The notes beneath the pieces were generated by a model. The model worked only from the letters and a program-made list of their open reading frames with translations, searched no databases and was not told where the DNA came from. Position numbers and translations under genes: made by a program. 64,000 nucleotides of DNA from an uncultured Hyphomicrobiales bacterium. Its GTDB lineage: Bacteria; Pseudomonadota; Alphaproteobacteria; Rhizobiales; Xanthobacteraceae. The stretch spans positions 62,001-126,000 of the forward strand of contig CAIRGJ010000046.1 of assembly GCA_903878085.1 (NCBI GenBank), given 5' to 3'. The stretch's first letter is position 1. Each line of letters opens with the position of its first letter. Positions 56,943 through 64,000 of this stretch are shown here, piece after piece.

Positions 56943-57791
56943 CTAGCCCGCCAAATGGCGCGACCGTTTCGTGGCGGCGGCGATGGCCTTCGTCAGCAGT
57001 TCGTCGAAACCGTCCGGTCCCATCAGCACTTCGAGCGCGGCGGCGGTGGTGCCGCCGGGCGAGGTGACGTTCTGGCGCAAGGTGGCGGCATCGAGCGTCG
57101 AACGATGCAGCAGCTCGCCGGCGCCGGCGACGGTCTCGCGCGCCAGCCGCGATGCCAGGTCCGCGGGCAGACCGGCGGCGATGCCGGCTTTGGTCATGGC
57201 TTCGGCGAGCAGAAACACATAGGCCGGTCCGGAGCCGGACAGCGCGGTGACGGCGTCGATCAGCGCCTCATCCTTGACCCATTCCACTTTGCCGATGGCA
57301 GAAAGCAGGTCGGTCGCCAGCTTGCGCTGGCGCGCAGTGACTTTCGCATTTGCCACAGCGACCGTGATGCCGCGGCCGATGGCGGCCGGCGTATTCGGCA
57401 TCGCGCGCACAATGGCAGTGCCAGATGGCAGCGCTTTCTCGATGAAACCGATGGTGCGGCCGGCCATGATCGACAGCACCAGCGTCGATTTGCCGACATA
57501 GAGGCCGAGCGGCGGCACCGCGTCGGGCGCGGTCTGCGGCTTGACCGCGATGACGATCGCCTCGGCGTCGGCTTTGGCTTTCGGTCCCGGCTTGGCGTTG
57601 AGCGCTGCGCCGCGCCGCGCCAACGCCTTGATCGACTTGTGCGGTTGCGGCTCGATCACCGCAAGCTTTTTCGGGTTCAGCCCGCGCGCCAGCCAGCCGT
57701 CGAGCATGGCGGATCCCATCTTGCCGGCGCCGACCAGAAGGAGGGCGCCGGAAAGCTTGCTCAAGGTCTTTTTGTCTGTCGGTCGCTTCAT
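56943..57791 (-). CDS. proC: pyrroline-5-carboxylate reductase
   Basis: A 282-residue NADPH-dependent enzyme completing proline synthesis. Motifs are LLLVGAGKMGSAMLDGWLARG (Rossmann), IVRAMPNTPAAIGRG, ALSGSGPAYVFLLAEAM, and VTSPGGTTAAALEVL with the conserved S-P-G-G-T. The 25-residue basic N-terminal extension before the cofactor motif is unusual but not rare in Rhizobiales. YbjN gene lies just upstream with 37 bases between. Full length. Confidence 0.95.
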   Translation of the reverse strand: MKRPTDKKTLSKLSGALLLVGAGKMGSAMLDGWLARGLNPKKLAVIEPQPHKSIKALARRGAALNAKPGPKAKADAEAIVIAVKPQTAPDAVPPLGLYVGKSTLVLSIMAGRTIGFIEKALPSGTAIVRAMPNTPAAIGRGITVAVANAKVTARQRKLATDLLSAIGKVEWVKDEALIDAVTALSGSGPAYVFLLAEAMTKAGIAAGLPADLASRLARETVAGAGELLHRSTLDAATLRQNVTSPGGTTAAALEVLMGPDGFDELLTKAIAAATKRSRHLAG

Positions 57792-57828
57792 GACGCCAAT
57801 GATAGCGTCATTCTATTGCAATTGCGCG

Positions 57829-58329
57829 TCACGCCTCGCCCGAGGTGTCGAACATGGCGGCGTCGAGCGCCTCGCGGGCGGCCTTGCCGGCCCAGACCAC
57901 GAACTGGAATGCGGTGAAATGCCGCTCGCAGGTGTCGAGCGCGGTGCCGAGCAGCGCCTCGCATTGCTTGCCGGAGGCTTCGGCGGCGCCGGCCAGCACC
58001 AGCGCGTGGCGGTACATGACGATGCCTTCTTTGGTCCACAGGTCGAAATGGCCGACCCAGAGCCGCTCATTGATCAGCGAGATCAGCGATTGCACCTCGG
58101 CGCGCCGCCGTTCCGGAACCCGAAGGTCGAAGGCGCAGGCCAGATGCAGCGCCTCGATGTCGGCCATCCAGGTGTAGGACAGCTGATAGTCGGTCCACTT
58201 GCCGGTCACCATGATGGTGATCTCGTCTTCCCCGGCGCGTTCGAACGACCAGTCATTGCCCGACGCCAGCCGCTCGACCACGTCGAGGGGGTTGATCCGG
58301 GGTTCGTCTGCGTAAGCTGTTAAAGACAT
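57829..58329 (-). CDS. YbjN domain-containing protein
   Basis: A 166-residue small alpha/beta protein of the YbjN group (putative sensory/regulatory domain). NPLDVVERLASGNDWSFERAGEDEITIMVTGKWTDYQLSYTWMADIEALHLACAFDLRVPERRRAEV and LINERLWVGHFDLWTKEGIVMYRHALVLAG show the usual alternation, with the D-L-x2-T-x-E segment. Start at 58329 follows GGAGACGTC. It precedes proC on the same strand. Function in these bacteria is unknown. Confidence 0.85.
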   Translation of the reverse strand: MSLTAYADEPRINPLDVVERLASGNDWSFERAGEDEITIMVTGKWTDYQLSYTWMADIEALHLACAFDLRVPERRRAEVQSLISLINERLWVGHFDLWTKEGIVMYRHALVLAGAAEASGKQCEALLGTALDTCERHFTAFQFVVWAGKAAREALDAAMFDTSGEA

Positions 58330-58787
58330 GACGTCTCCGCGTGACCGAATTTGAGCGCAAGGAAACGCACGACTCCGCACGCGCGCGAGCGAATCCGCCC
58401 GCGCAGGACACGAATTACATATGGACGCAGGGGGTACGGGTGCCTTGACGGCGAAAGCGAATCACTAGGCGATCTGACTATAACCCTCTCGATTCAGCCC
58501 GCCAAAGGCATCTTCGAGCCACAATGAGCAGTGATTTGGGGGGGCGAGGCAACCGGCCCTTGTCGACTCTCCACAGCCAATGCTGCGTCAAGCTGACTCA
58601 GTTGGGGATAAGTGCGGCAGTGTTGCCGCAAAGATTCAGTCGAACAGGCTGGACGGGAGCGGGCCCAGCAAAAGTGGCCGCCGGTTTTGCGTCCGGGCCC
58701 GCGACCAATTGAAAGCGGGCCCAGCAAAAGTGGCCGCCGGTTTTGCGTCCGGGCCCGCGACCAAATCAAAATGTGTCAGCGAGAAAT
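58330..58787. other. intergenic region with a 56-bp tandem repeat before prs stop
   Basis: No gene is supported. A 51-bp unit occurs twice (58658-58708 and 58714-58764) with a 56-bp period. Upstream, TCGAACAGGCTGGAC (58640-58654) resembles the prs 3' end AATCGAAGAGGCTGGAAACC (58789-58808) and may be a diverged fragment of it. Confidence 0.55.
58658..58764. repeat. two tandem 51-bp units with internal inverted arms
   Basis: Units start AGCGGGCCCAGCAAAAGTGG and end CGGGCCCGCGACCAA. Within each, GCGGGCCC faces GGGCCCGC, so each unit folds as a hairpin. The two copies appear identical over 51 bases. Confidence 0.85.
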
Positions 58788-59738
58788 TTAATCGAAGAGG
58801 CTGGAAACCGACTCTTCGTGCGCGGTGCGGCCGATCGCTTCACCGATCAAGGACGCAATCGGCAGCACGCGGATGTTGCCGGCGGCCAAGACTTCCTTGG
58901 TCGGCTCGATCGAGTCGGTGATGACCAATTCCTTGAGCCGCGACTTGGCGATGCGCGCCACCGCGCCGCCCGACAGCACGCCGTGGCTGATATACGCATA
59001 AACCGCGGTCGCACCCTGGCCGAGCAGCGCATCGGCGGCGTTCACCAGCGTGCCGCCGGAGTCGACGATGTCGTCGACCAGAAGGCAGGTATGGCCGGCG
59101 ACGTCGCCGATCACGTTCATCACTTCCGATTCGCCGGCGCGCTCGCGGCGTTTGTCGATGATGGCGAGCGGCGCATTGATGCGCTTGGCCAGGCCGCGGG
59201 CGCGGACCACGCCGCCGACGTCGGGCGACACCACCATGACATTGTCGAGCCGGAATTTTTCCTTGATGTCGCGGACCATCACCGGCGAGGCATAAAGGTT
59301 GTCGGTCGGGATATCGAAGAAGCCCTGAATCTGGCCGGCGTGCAGGTCCAGCGTCATCACCCGGTCGGCGCCGGCGCGGGTGATCAGGTTGGCGACCAGC
59401 TTGGCCGAGATCGGGGTACGGGGCCCCGGTTTGCGGTCCTGCCGGGCGTAGCCGAAATAGGGGATCACCGCGGTGATGCGGCGCGCGGATGAGCGGCGCA
59501 GCGCATCGATGATGATCAGCAATTCCATCAAGTGGTCGTTGGCCGGATACGATGTCGATTGCAGCACGAAGACATCGGAGCCGCGCACGTTTTCCTGGAT
59601 TTCGACGAATATCTCCAGGTCGGCGAAGCGCTTGACCACCGCTTTGGTGAGGCTGATCTTGAGATATTCGGCGATCTGCTGCGCCAGGACCGGGTTGGAA
59701 TTGCCGGCGACGAGCTTGATCGCCCCGTTCTTCGACAT
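58788..59738 (-). CDS. prs: ribose-phosphate pyrophosphokinase (PRPP synthetase)
   Basis: A 316-residue class I PRPP synthetase making PRPP from ribose 5-phosphate. Motifs: [52 protein letters not shown] (ATP site), [38 protein letters not shown] and PRPP loop [14 protein letters not shown]. Start at 59738 follows GAGGATCTTGG; an in-frame ATG 10 codons earlier is possible but unsupported. Full length. Confidence 0.97.
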   Translation of the reverse strand: MSKNGAIKLVAGNSNPVLAQQIAEYLKISLTKAVVKRFADLEIFVEIQENVRGSDVFVLQSTSYPANDHLMELLIIIDALRRSSARRITAVIPYFGYARQDRKPGPRTPISAKLVANLITRAGADRVMTLDLHAGQIQGFFDIPTDNLYASPVMVRDIKEKFRLDNVMVVSPDVGGVVRARGLAKRINAPLAIIDKRRERAGESEVMNVIGDVAGHTCLLVDDIVDSGGTLVNAADALLGQGATAVYAYISHGVLSGGAVARIAKSRLKELVITDSIEPTKEVLAAGNIRVLPIASLIGEAIGRTAHEESVSSLFD

Positions 59739-59875
59739 TCCAAGATCCTCGTGTTTTACGCAATTCAACCGTGCTTGAGCGGCGTGGTCATAACAAGGCG
59801 GGCAGGGCGCGGCAATATGACTGGAAAGCTTTGCCCCGAAGCTTTTTCAAGCACGATGAACGCAGGGTTTAGGAT

Positions 59876-60664
59876 TTAATGGCGGCCGTCCCCGGCTTCA
59901 TCGTCCAGCGCAATGGCGTTGATGTGCCGGCCATAGTCCGGCTCGGACAAATGCGTGGTGCGGCGGAAGCTGTAGAACCGGGCGGGGTCGGCATAGGTGC
60001 ACAGCCTGAGGTCCTCGAACTGCCGGATGCCGGCGCGCTCGACGCGGGCGGCGATATAGCCGTTGAGATCGAACAGGGCGTGGCCGGGCCGCTCGGAAGC
60101 GGCAAAGAACTGGGCATTGCCGGCGTCCGCCGCCACGAAACGGTCGACGAATTCCGCCCCGACCTCGTAATTCGGCTGGCTGATGACGGGGCCGAGCGCG
60201 ACGGCGATGCGGCCGCGCGCGGCGCCGAGCGTCTCCATGGCGGCGATGGTGGCCTCGATGACGCCGGTTAAAGCGCCGCGCCAGCCGGCGTGCGCGGCGC
60301 CGATCACCCGGGCCTCGGCATCGGCAAATAATAGCGGCCCGCAGTCGGCGGTGGACACGCCGATCGCCAGCCCCGGCGTACGGGTGACCAGCGCATCGGC
60401 GCGCGGCCGTTGTTCGGCCGCCCATGGCGCGTCGACCGTCGCCACGTCGGGCGAATGGATTTGATAGGGCGTCACCAGCCGTTCCGGCGCGACGCCAAGC
60501 GCGCGCGCCATGCGGGCGCGGTTCTCGGTGACGTTTTCCGGCGCATCGTCGGAACCGACGCCGCCATTCAGCGTGGCGTAGACGCCCTGCGACACGCCGC
60601 CGGTGCGGTTGAAAAAGCCGTGGCGAATGCCCGCCAATTTGCCGAGCGATGGAGCTTGCAGCAT
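59876..60664 (-). CDS. pgeF: purine nucleoside phosphorylase/adenosine deaminase YfiH (PgeF-like, laccase domain)
   Basis: A 262-residue multicopper-type-fold protein (DUF152/YfiH). Zinc/copper ligands are in YQIHSPDV, VSTADCGPLLFAD, and GAAHAGWRGALTGV, the conserved His, Cys, His set. N-terminal GIRHGFFNRTGGVSQGVYATLNGG is typical. In bacteria this family acts as purine nucleoside enzyme and/or in peptidoglycan editing. The start at 60664 is the last Met before the conserved G-K-L-x-G-I-R-H-G-F. It follows midA and lgt genes in a common Rhizobiales order, though the two BA14K genes lie between. Confidence 0.92.
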   Translation of the reverse strand: MLQAPSLGKLAGIRHGFFNRTGGVSQGVYATLNGGVGSDDAPENVTENRARMARALGVAPERLVTPYQIHSPDVATVDAPWAAEQRPRADALVTRTPGLAIGVSTADCGPLLFADAEARVIGAAHAGWRGALTGVIEATIAAMETLGAARGRIAVALGPVISQPNYEVGAEFVDRFVAADAGNAQFFAASERPGHALFDLNGYIAARVERAGIRQFEDLRLCTYADPARFYSFRRTTHLSEPDYGRHINAIALDDEAGDGRH

Positions 60665-60768
60665 CGAATGAGTGTCCCGAATCTGACCGCTGAATTCAAT
60701 TGGCGGGAAGCCGCTAACGGAAGATAGTGGCTTTGGACGGACTGCCACAGGCCGTTGGAGGTTCCCTC

Positions 60769-61008
60769 ATGCGAATTCCACTATTTGCCGCGCTGGCACT
60801 GCTCGGCCTCGCGCTAGTCGCCGAGACGCCGGCCTATGCCGTGATGGGCGGGGGCGGTCACGGCGGCGGTGCGTTGGGCGGCATGAATTCGAGTCAGACG
60901 CGGCGTCAGCAGGACATCAACGAATGCGCGCGCCGCTATCCCAGCTACGATTCGCTGACCAAGACCTATAAGGGCCGCGACGGCCGCCGCCATAGCTGTT
61001 TCGAGTAA
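60769..61008 (+). CDS. small secreted protein with a BA14K-like C-terminus
   Basis: A 79-residue protein: signal peptide MRIPLFAALALLGLALVAETPAYA, a Gly/His-rich linker (GGGGHGGGALGG), then CARRYPSYDSLTKTYKGRDGRRHSCFE, which fits the BA14K pattern C-A-x-R-Y-x-S-Y-D...T-Y-x-G-x-D-G-x-R-x-x-C. BA14K proteins are lectin-like, Rhizobiales-specific cell-surface proteins. The ATG at 60769 has a TTGGAGG ribosome site. Function of this copy unknown. Confidence 0.72.
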   Translation: MRIPLFAALALLGLALVAETPAYAVMGGGGHGGGALGGMNSSQTRRQQDINECARRYPSYDSLTKTYKGRDGRRHSCFE

Positions 61009-61130
61009 CGAGCGTTCTGACGCCCGCATGGAATACCGTCCGGGCGCTGTGACCCAGATCAATGAATTCAATCGGCCGCCGTAGCAAAAATAGAGCCGCG
61101 CCAGTCTGCGCGATCCAGGGAGAATGGACC

Positions 61131-61536
61131 ATGCGTTTGTCGTTACCCTTCGCCGCAGCCCTGTTGGGCTCCTGCCTGATGACCATGCCGGCCTCGGCCG
61201 CGGCATTCCCCCGTGTCCAAAACCTTGTCGGCACAAGCCGATGGAAATTCGTTGCTGCTGCATGCACAGGCGATGGTGCCTGCCGGCCAGGGGCGTCAGG
61301 TTCGGGGCGGCGGTAATGTTCGTCGCGGTGGCGGCGGCCGTGGCGGCTACCGTGGCGGCGGTGACGGCGGCGCGGTTGCAGCCGGTGTGATCGGCGGATT
61401 GTTGCTCGGCGCGATTATCGCCAACGAGGCGCAACGCAACCGTGGAGCCAGCTACTGCGCGCAGCGCTATCGCAGTTACGATCCGGGCAGCGGCACTTTC
61501 ATCGGCCGCGACGGCCGGCGCTATCGCTGCCAGTAA
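61131..61536 (+). pseudogene. BA14K-like secreted protein with a one-base insertion in a C run
   Basis: Signal peptide MRLSLPFAAALLGSCLMTMP in one frame, then a run of five C at 61208-61212. Removing one C yields a continuous frame (AAFPVSKTLSAQADGNSLLL, RRGGGGRGGYRGGGDGG, hydrophobic GVIGGLLLGAIIA) ending in CAQRYRSYDPGSGTFIGRDGRRYRCQ, a full BA14K signature. As written, the protein ends early. The total length of 406 bases is one more than 135 codons. A homopolymer miscall or slipped-strand variation are both plausible. Confidence 0.75.
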
Positions 61537-61539
61537 AGT

Positions 61540-62646
61540 TCAGCTTTTCTCGAAGCCCGGCGGCACGCCGATCGAGGCGTGCGCGAAACACATCGCCTTG
61601 AACAGCTCGCCCATGTCGGCGCGGCCGTGACCGATCAGCCGCGCCAGCGCCGCATCGATCTCGGCGGCGGCTGAACGCGTGGTCGCCTTTTTCTTCAGAG
61701 CCGCGGCGCGGGTCTCGATGCCGAGGCGGCGCAGGAATTGCGACTGATCGATCGGCCCGAAGCCCTTCGCGCCCATCGCTTCGACCGCCAGCGCCAGCGC
61801 GCGAAAGTCCACATGCGCGGTGATATCGATATCGCCCAGCGCGGTCAGCGGGTCGGCATAAGCGTGGTTGCCGACCGCCTGCAAGGTCTCGCCGACGCCG
61901 CTGTCGGCATGGCCGTAGTCGATCACCAGTGCGGCGCCGCCTTGATCGGCAATCCGCTTGCCGAGTTGCATCGCCGCTTTATCGTCGCGCCATTCGAAGA
62001 TCGATTGCTCCGGCGCCTCGCGCACCGCGGCCGGCAGCAGCATGTCGAAATGCGCAATCGGATCGGGCGCCGTCGTGAAAGTGAATTTGTCGTCGGCGCC
62101 GATCCCGATCTGGCGTTCGTGCCAGCCGCGCGTGGTCTTGACCGCCTGATTGATCGGCAGCGCGTCGAAGAATTCGTTGGCGATGATGATGGCGGGACCT
62201 TTCGGCACGTCCTCAAGCGTCGCATGCCACGACTTGGCGACGCCCCACGGCTCCAGCGTGCGTTCCTGCGCGCTCTTTAACGCCGGACTGATCTCGACCA
62301 GATGTACCGCGAGGGCGTCGCGAAACGCCGGGATCATCTGCACCGCGCGCAAGGCGTCGCTCATCAATGTGCCACGGCCGGGGCCGAGTTCGATGATGCG
62401 GATGTTTTCCGGTGCGCCCATCTGGGTCCAGACGGTGGCCATCCACAGCCCGATCAGCTCGCCGAACATCTGGCTGATTTCCGGCGCGGTGATGAAGTCG
62501 CCGCGGCTGCCGAGCGGGTCGCGGGTGATGTAATAGCCGTGCTCGGGATCGCCGAGGCACAGGCCCATATATTCTCCGACCGGCATCGGGCCGGCGGCGG
62601 CGATGCGCCGGCGGATTTCGGTTTCGAGCGGCGAGTGTTCCGCCAT
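61540..62646 (-). CDS. SAM-dependent methyltransferase of the NDUFAF7/MidA family
   Basis: A 368-residue methyltransferase. Signature sequence: MGLCLGDPEHGYYITRDPLGSRGDFITAPEISQMFGELIGLWMATVWTQMG, then IRIIELGPGRGTLMSDALR (SAM motif), GPAIIIANEFFDALPINQAV and GGAALVIDYGHADSGVGETLQAV. Homologues modify complex I subunits in mitochondria; the bacterial target is unknown. Start at 62646 is chosen for ribosome-site spacing. Downstream of lgt on the same strand, about 90 bases apart with a repeat between. Confidence 0.93.
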   Translation of the reverse strand: MAEHSPLETEIRRRIAAAGPMPVGEYMGLCLGDPEHGYYITRDPLGSRGDFITAPEISQMFGELIGLWMATVWTQMGAPENIRIIELGPGRGTLMSDALRAVQMIPAFRDALAVHLVEISPALKSAQERTLEPWGVAKSWHATLEDVPKGPAIIIANEFFDALPINQAVKTTRGWHERQIGIGADDKFTFTTAPDPIAHFDMLLPAAVREAPEQSIFEWRDDKAAMQLGKRIADQGGAALVIDYGHADSGVGETLQAVGNHAYADPLTALGDIDITAHVDFRALALAVEAMGAKGFGPIDQSQFLRRLGIETRAAALKKKATTRSAAAEIDAALARLIGHGRADMGELFKAMCFAHASIGVPPGFEKS

Positions 62647-62667
62647 CATTGGCTCCGCGCTTTCATA

Positions 62668-62741
62668 CGCATGATCTTAACCGAAAACCGGTTCCCACCC
62701 TCGGATCAAGTCCGAGGGTGGGCTTTTTCGAGATCATGCGC
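62668..62741. repeat. GCGCATGAT palindromic repeat, long form (copy 5)
   Basis: CGCATGATCTTAACCGAAAA ... inner CCTCGGATCAAGTCCGAGG ... AGATCATGCGCG, about 74 bp, between lgt and midA. Confidence 0.9.
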
Positions 62742-63567
62742 GTATCGGGTGCTTCAGCGCGTAAACAATAAAGCCGACGCCGGCGAGGAACAGCGGGATC
62801 GACAGCAACTGTCCCATGGTCGCGCCGCCCCACAGGAAGCCGAGCTGGGCATCGGGCTCGCGGAAGAATTCGCAGATGCTGCGCGCGATCGCATAGACCA
62901 CGGCGAAGCTACCGATGATCAGGCCCGGCCGCTTCAGCGCGCCGGCGCGCATCAGCACGAACAGCACCGCCAGCAGCACCAGGCCTTCTAGCGCTGCTTC
63001 ATAGAGTTGGCTCGGATGCCGCGGTAGCGGCCCGCCGTTGGGGAACACCATGGCCCAGGGGACGTCGGCGGGACGGCCCCACAATTCGCCGTTGATGAAA
63101 TTGGCGATGCGGCCGAGAAAAATGCCGACGGGGCCGACCGCGCAGGTGATGTCGCCGAGCGACAAGATCGGCAGGCCGCGTTTCTTGGCAAACAGCACCA
63201 CCGCCAGCACGCAGCCGGTGAAACCGCCGTGGAACGACATGCCGCCGTTCCACAGTTGCACGATCTCCAGCGGATGCGCGGCGAAATGGCCGAGGTTGTA
63301 AAACAGCACGTAGCCGATGCGGCCGCCGAGGATGATGCCGAGCGTCACCCAGACCACGAAATCGTCGAAATCGAGCACGGTCAGCGGCGCCGAATTCTTT
63401 GAAGCATTGCCGCCCCACAGCGTCTCGGCGCGGACCAGCGCGCGGGCATAGACCCAGCCGAGCAGGATGCCGACGATATAAGCCAGCGCGTACCAGCGGA
63501 TGGCGAAGGGCCCGAGGTGCACCAGCACCGGATCGAAGGCAGGGAACGGAATAACGAGAAGGGGCAT
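62734..63567 (-). CDS. lgt: phosphatidylglycerol:prolipoprotein diacylglyceryl transferase
   Basis: A 277-residue membrane enzyme transferring diacylglycerol to lipobox cysteines. Motifs are [39 protein letters not shown] (conserved H-G-G), [22 protein letters not shown] (signature with the conserved Arg and Asn), and [25 protein letters not shown]. Seven helices. The start is ATG at 63567. It heads a minus-strand run lgt, midA. Confidence 0.96.
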   Translation of the reverse strand: MPLLVIPFPAFDPVLVHLGPFAIRWYALAYIVGILLGWVYARALVRAETLWGGNASKNSAPLTVLDFDDFVVWVTLGIILGGRIGYVLFYNLGHFAAHPLEIVQLWNGGMSFHGGFTGCVLAVVLFAKKRGLPILSLGDITCAVGPVGIFLGRIANFINGELWGRPADVPWAMVFPNGGPLPRHPSQLYEAALEGLVLLAVLFVLMRAGALKRPGLIIGSFAVVYAIARSICEFFREPDAQLGFLWGGATMGQLLSIPLFLAGVGFIVYALKHPIRA

Positions 63568-63656
63568 TGCGAGGTCCGGACAAGTTGGTTCGATGGTAAC
63601 AGCAAGTAGCAGAACGGGTCTTGCGGCGCGATGACGGTATCGCCATTGTTATGCAA

Positions 63657-63728
63657 GCGCATGATCCCGAAAAGCATGTCCTCGGCTTGATCGGGGATGG
63701 GTACCGGTTTTCGGACAAGATCATGCGC
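63657..63728. repeat. GCGCATGAT palindromic repeat, long form, inverted (copy 6)
   Basis: GCGCATGATCCCGAAAAGCA ... CCGGTTTTCGGACAAGATCA then TGCGC, about 72 bp. It is the same element as copies 1 and 5 in opposite orientation, in the divergent region of lgt and ubiK. Confidence 0.9.
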
Positions 63729-63752
63729 AAGGAATAGCGCCGGAGAGCAACC

Positions 63753-64000
63753 ATGACCCAGACCAGCAACCGCATATTCGACGAGATGGCGCGCCTGATG
63801 AATGACGCTGCCGGCGTCGCCACCGGGGTGCGGCGCGAATTCGACACGCTGTTCCGCGCCCAGGCCGAGCGTATCCTGCGCGACCTCGACATGGTCCAGC
63901 GCGAGGAGTTCGAGGCGGTCAAGGACATGGCCCGCTTGGCGCGCGAGGAAAACGAGGCCCTGAAGGCGCGGATCGAGGCGCTGGAGGGTAAGAAGGGCGC
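63753..64000 (+). CDS. ubiK: UbiK-like accessory factor (BMFP family), cut by window end
   Basis: The first 82 residues of a small coiled-coil protein: MTQTSNRIFDEMARLMNDAAGVATGVRREFDTLFRAQAERILRDLDMVQREEFEAVKDMARLAREENEALKARIEALEG. This is the BMFP/UbiK pattern (DUF526), a ubiquinone-synthesis accessory factor in enterobacteria. The frame is open to the last base, so the stop is outside. ATG follows CCGGAGAGCA. It is divergent from lgt. Confidence 0.9.
   Translation, partial: MTQTSNRIFDEMARLMNDAAGVATGVRREFDTLFRAQAERILRDLDMVQREEFEAVKDMARLAREENEALKARIEALEGKKG

Overview
The window is GC-rich, densely packed DNA from an alphaproteobacterium, most probably Hyphomicrobiales (Rhizobiales) near the Bradyrhizobium/Pseudolabrys/Xanthobacteraceae group. 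This is inferred from gene content: BA14K-type secreted proteins, Omp25/31-like porins, an ArsR-methyltransferase gene joined to metF and metH, an ilvE/marR/response-regulator/kinase cluster, Bug-type (TctC) receptors with TctBA, and abundant short palindromic intergenic repeats. Both window ends cut genes: a Bug receptor on the left and a UbiK-like gene on the right. No rRNA, tRNA or CRISPR array was seen.

Layout. 1-4.9 kb: Bug receptor, lysozyme-like protein, CvpA, a YbhB/PEBP protein, small secreted proteins and an L,D-transpeptidase. 4.87-6.2 kb: a YbhB remnant followed by two AT-richer accessory genes, one with a HEPN-like motif. 6.3-9.6 kb: a periplasmic binding protein, membrane and hydrolase proteins, and a frameshifted DUF3829-type gene. 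9.6-12.3 kb: a gene-poor, hairpin-rich stretch, then an accessory cluster with a membrane protein and a minus-strand operon of HNH nuclease (interrupted by an in-frame TGA), an unknown protein and a minimal nucleotidyltransferase. 12.4-14.5 kb: thiC with a TPP riboswitch. 14.6-19.1 kb: two-component pair divergent from an EF-hand protein, then DUF4403. 19.2-23.9 kb: tctBA, panE-like, a second L,D-transpeptidase, trmO. 24.1-29.8 kb: arsR-methyltransferase/metF/metH operon with a palindromic operator.

29.9-41.5 kb: a 27-residue membrane peptide gene, a Bug receptor, DUF2798, extensin-like lipoprotein, a methyltransferase, ubiA, rsmE, RNase T2, rlmJ, a cold-shock gene and a GST. 41.6-44.1 kb: three outer-membrane beta-barrel genes, two of them tandem paralogues, each followed by a GC-rich terminator. 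44.3-51.4 kb: a plus-strand run of SDR, uvrC, intradiol dioxygenase, pgsA, moaD, moaE, a Vgb-like propeller and a DUF1460 protein, several with overlapping stop/start codons. 51.5-55.4 kb: ilvE divergent from marR/response regulator/kinase. 55.5-64 kb: GH25 lysozyme, TetR, proC, ybjN, prs, then pgeF, midA and lgt on the minus strand with two BA14K-type genes inserted, and ubiK.

The core is housekeeping: methionine and one-carbon metabolism, thiamine, molybdopterin, ubiquinone, phospholipid and lipoprotein synthesis, DNA repair, rRNA/tRNA methylation and envelope remodelling. The most unusual parts are the two small accessory islands (4.87-6.2 and 9.6-12.3 kb), a palindromic repeat carried in frame inside uvrC, a six-copy palindromic intergenic repeat family, three genes broken by a frameshift or stop, and a very small membrane peptide gene that automated calling would miss.
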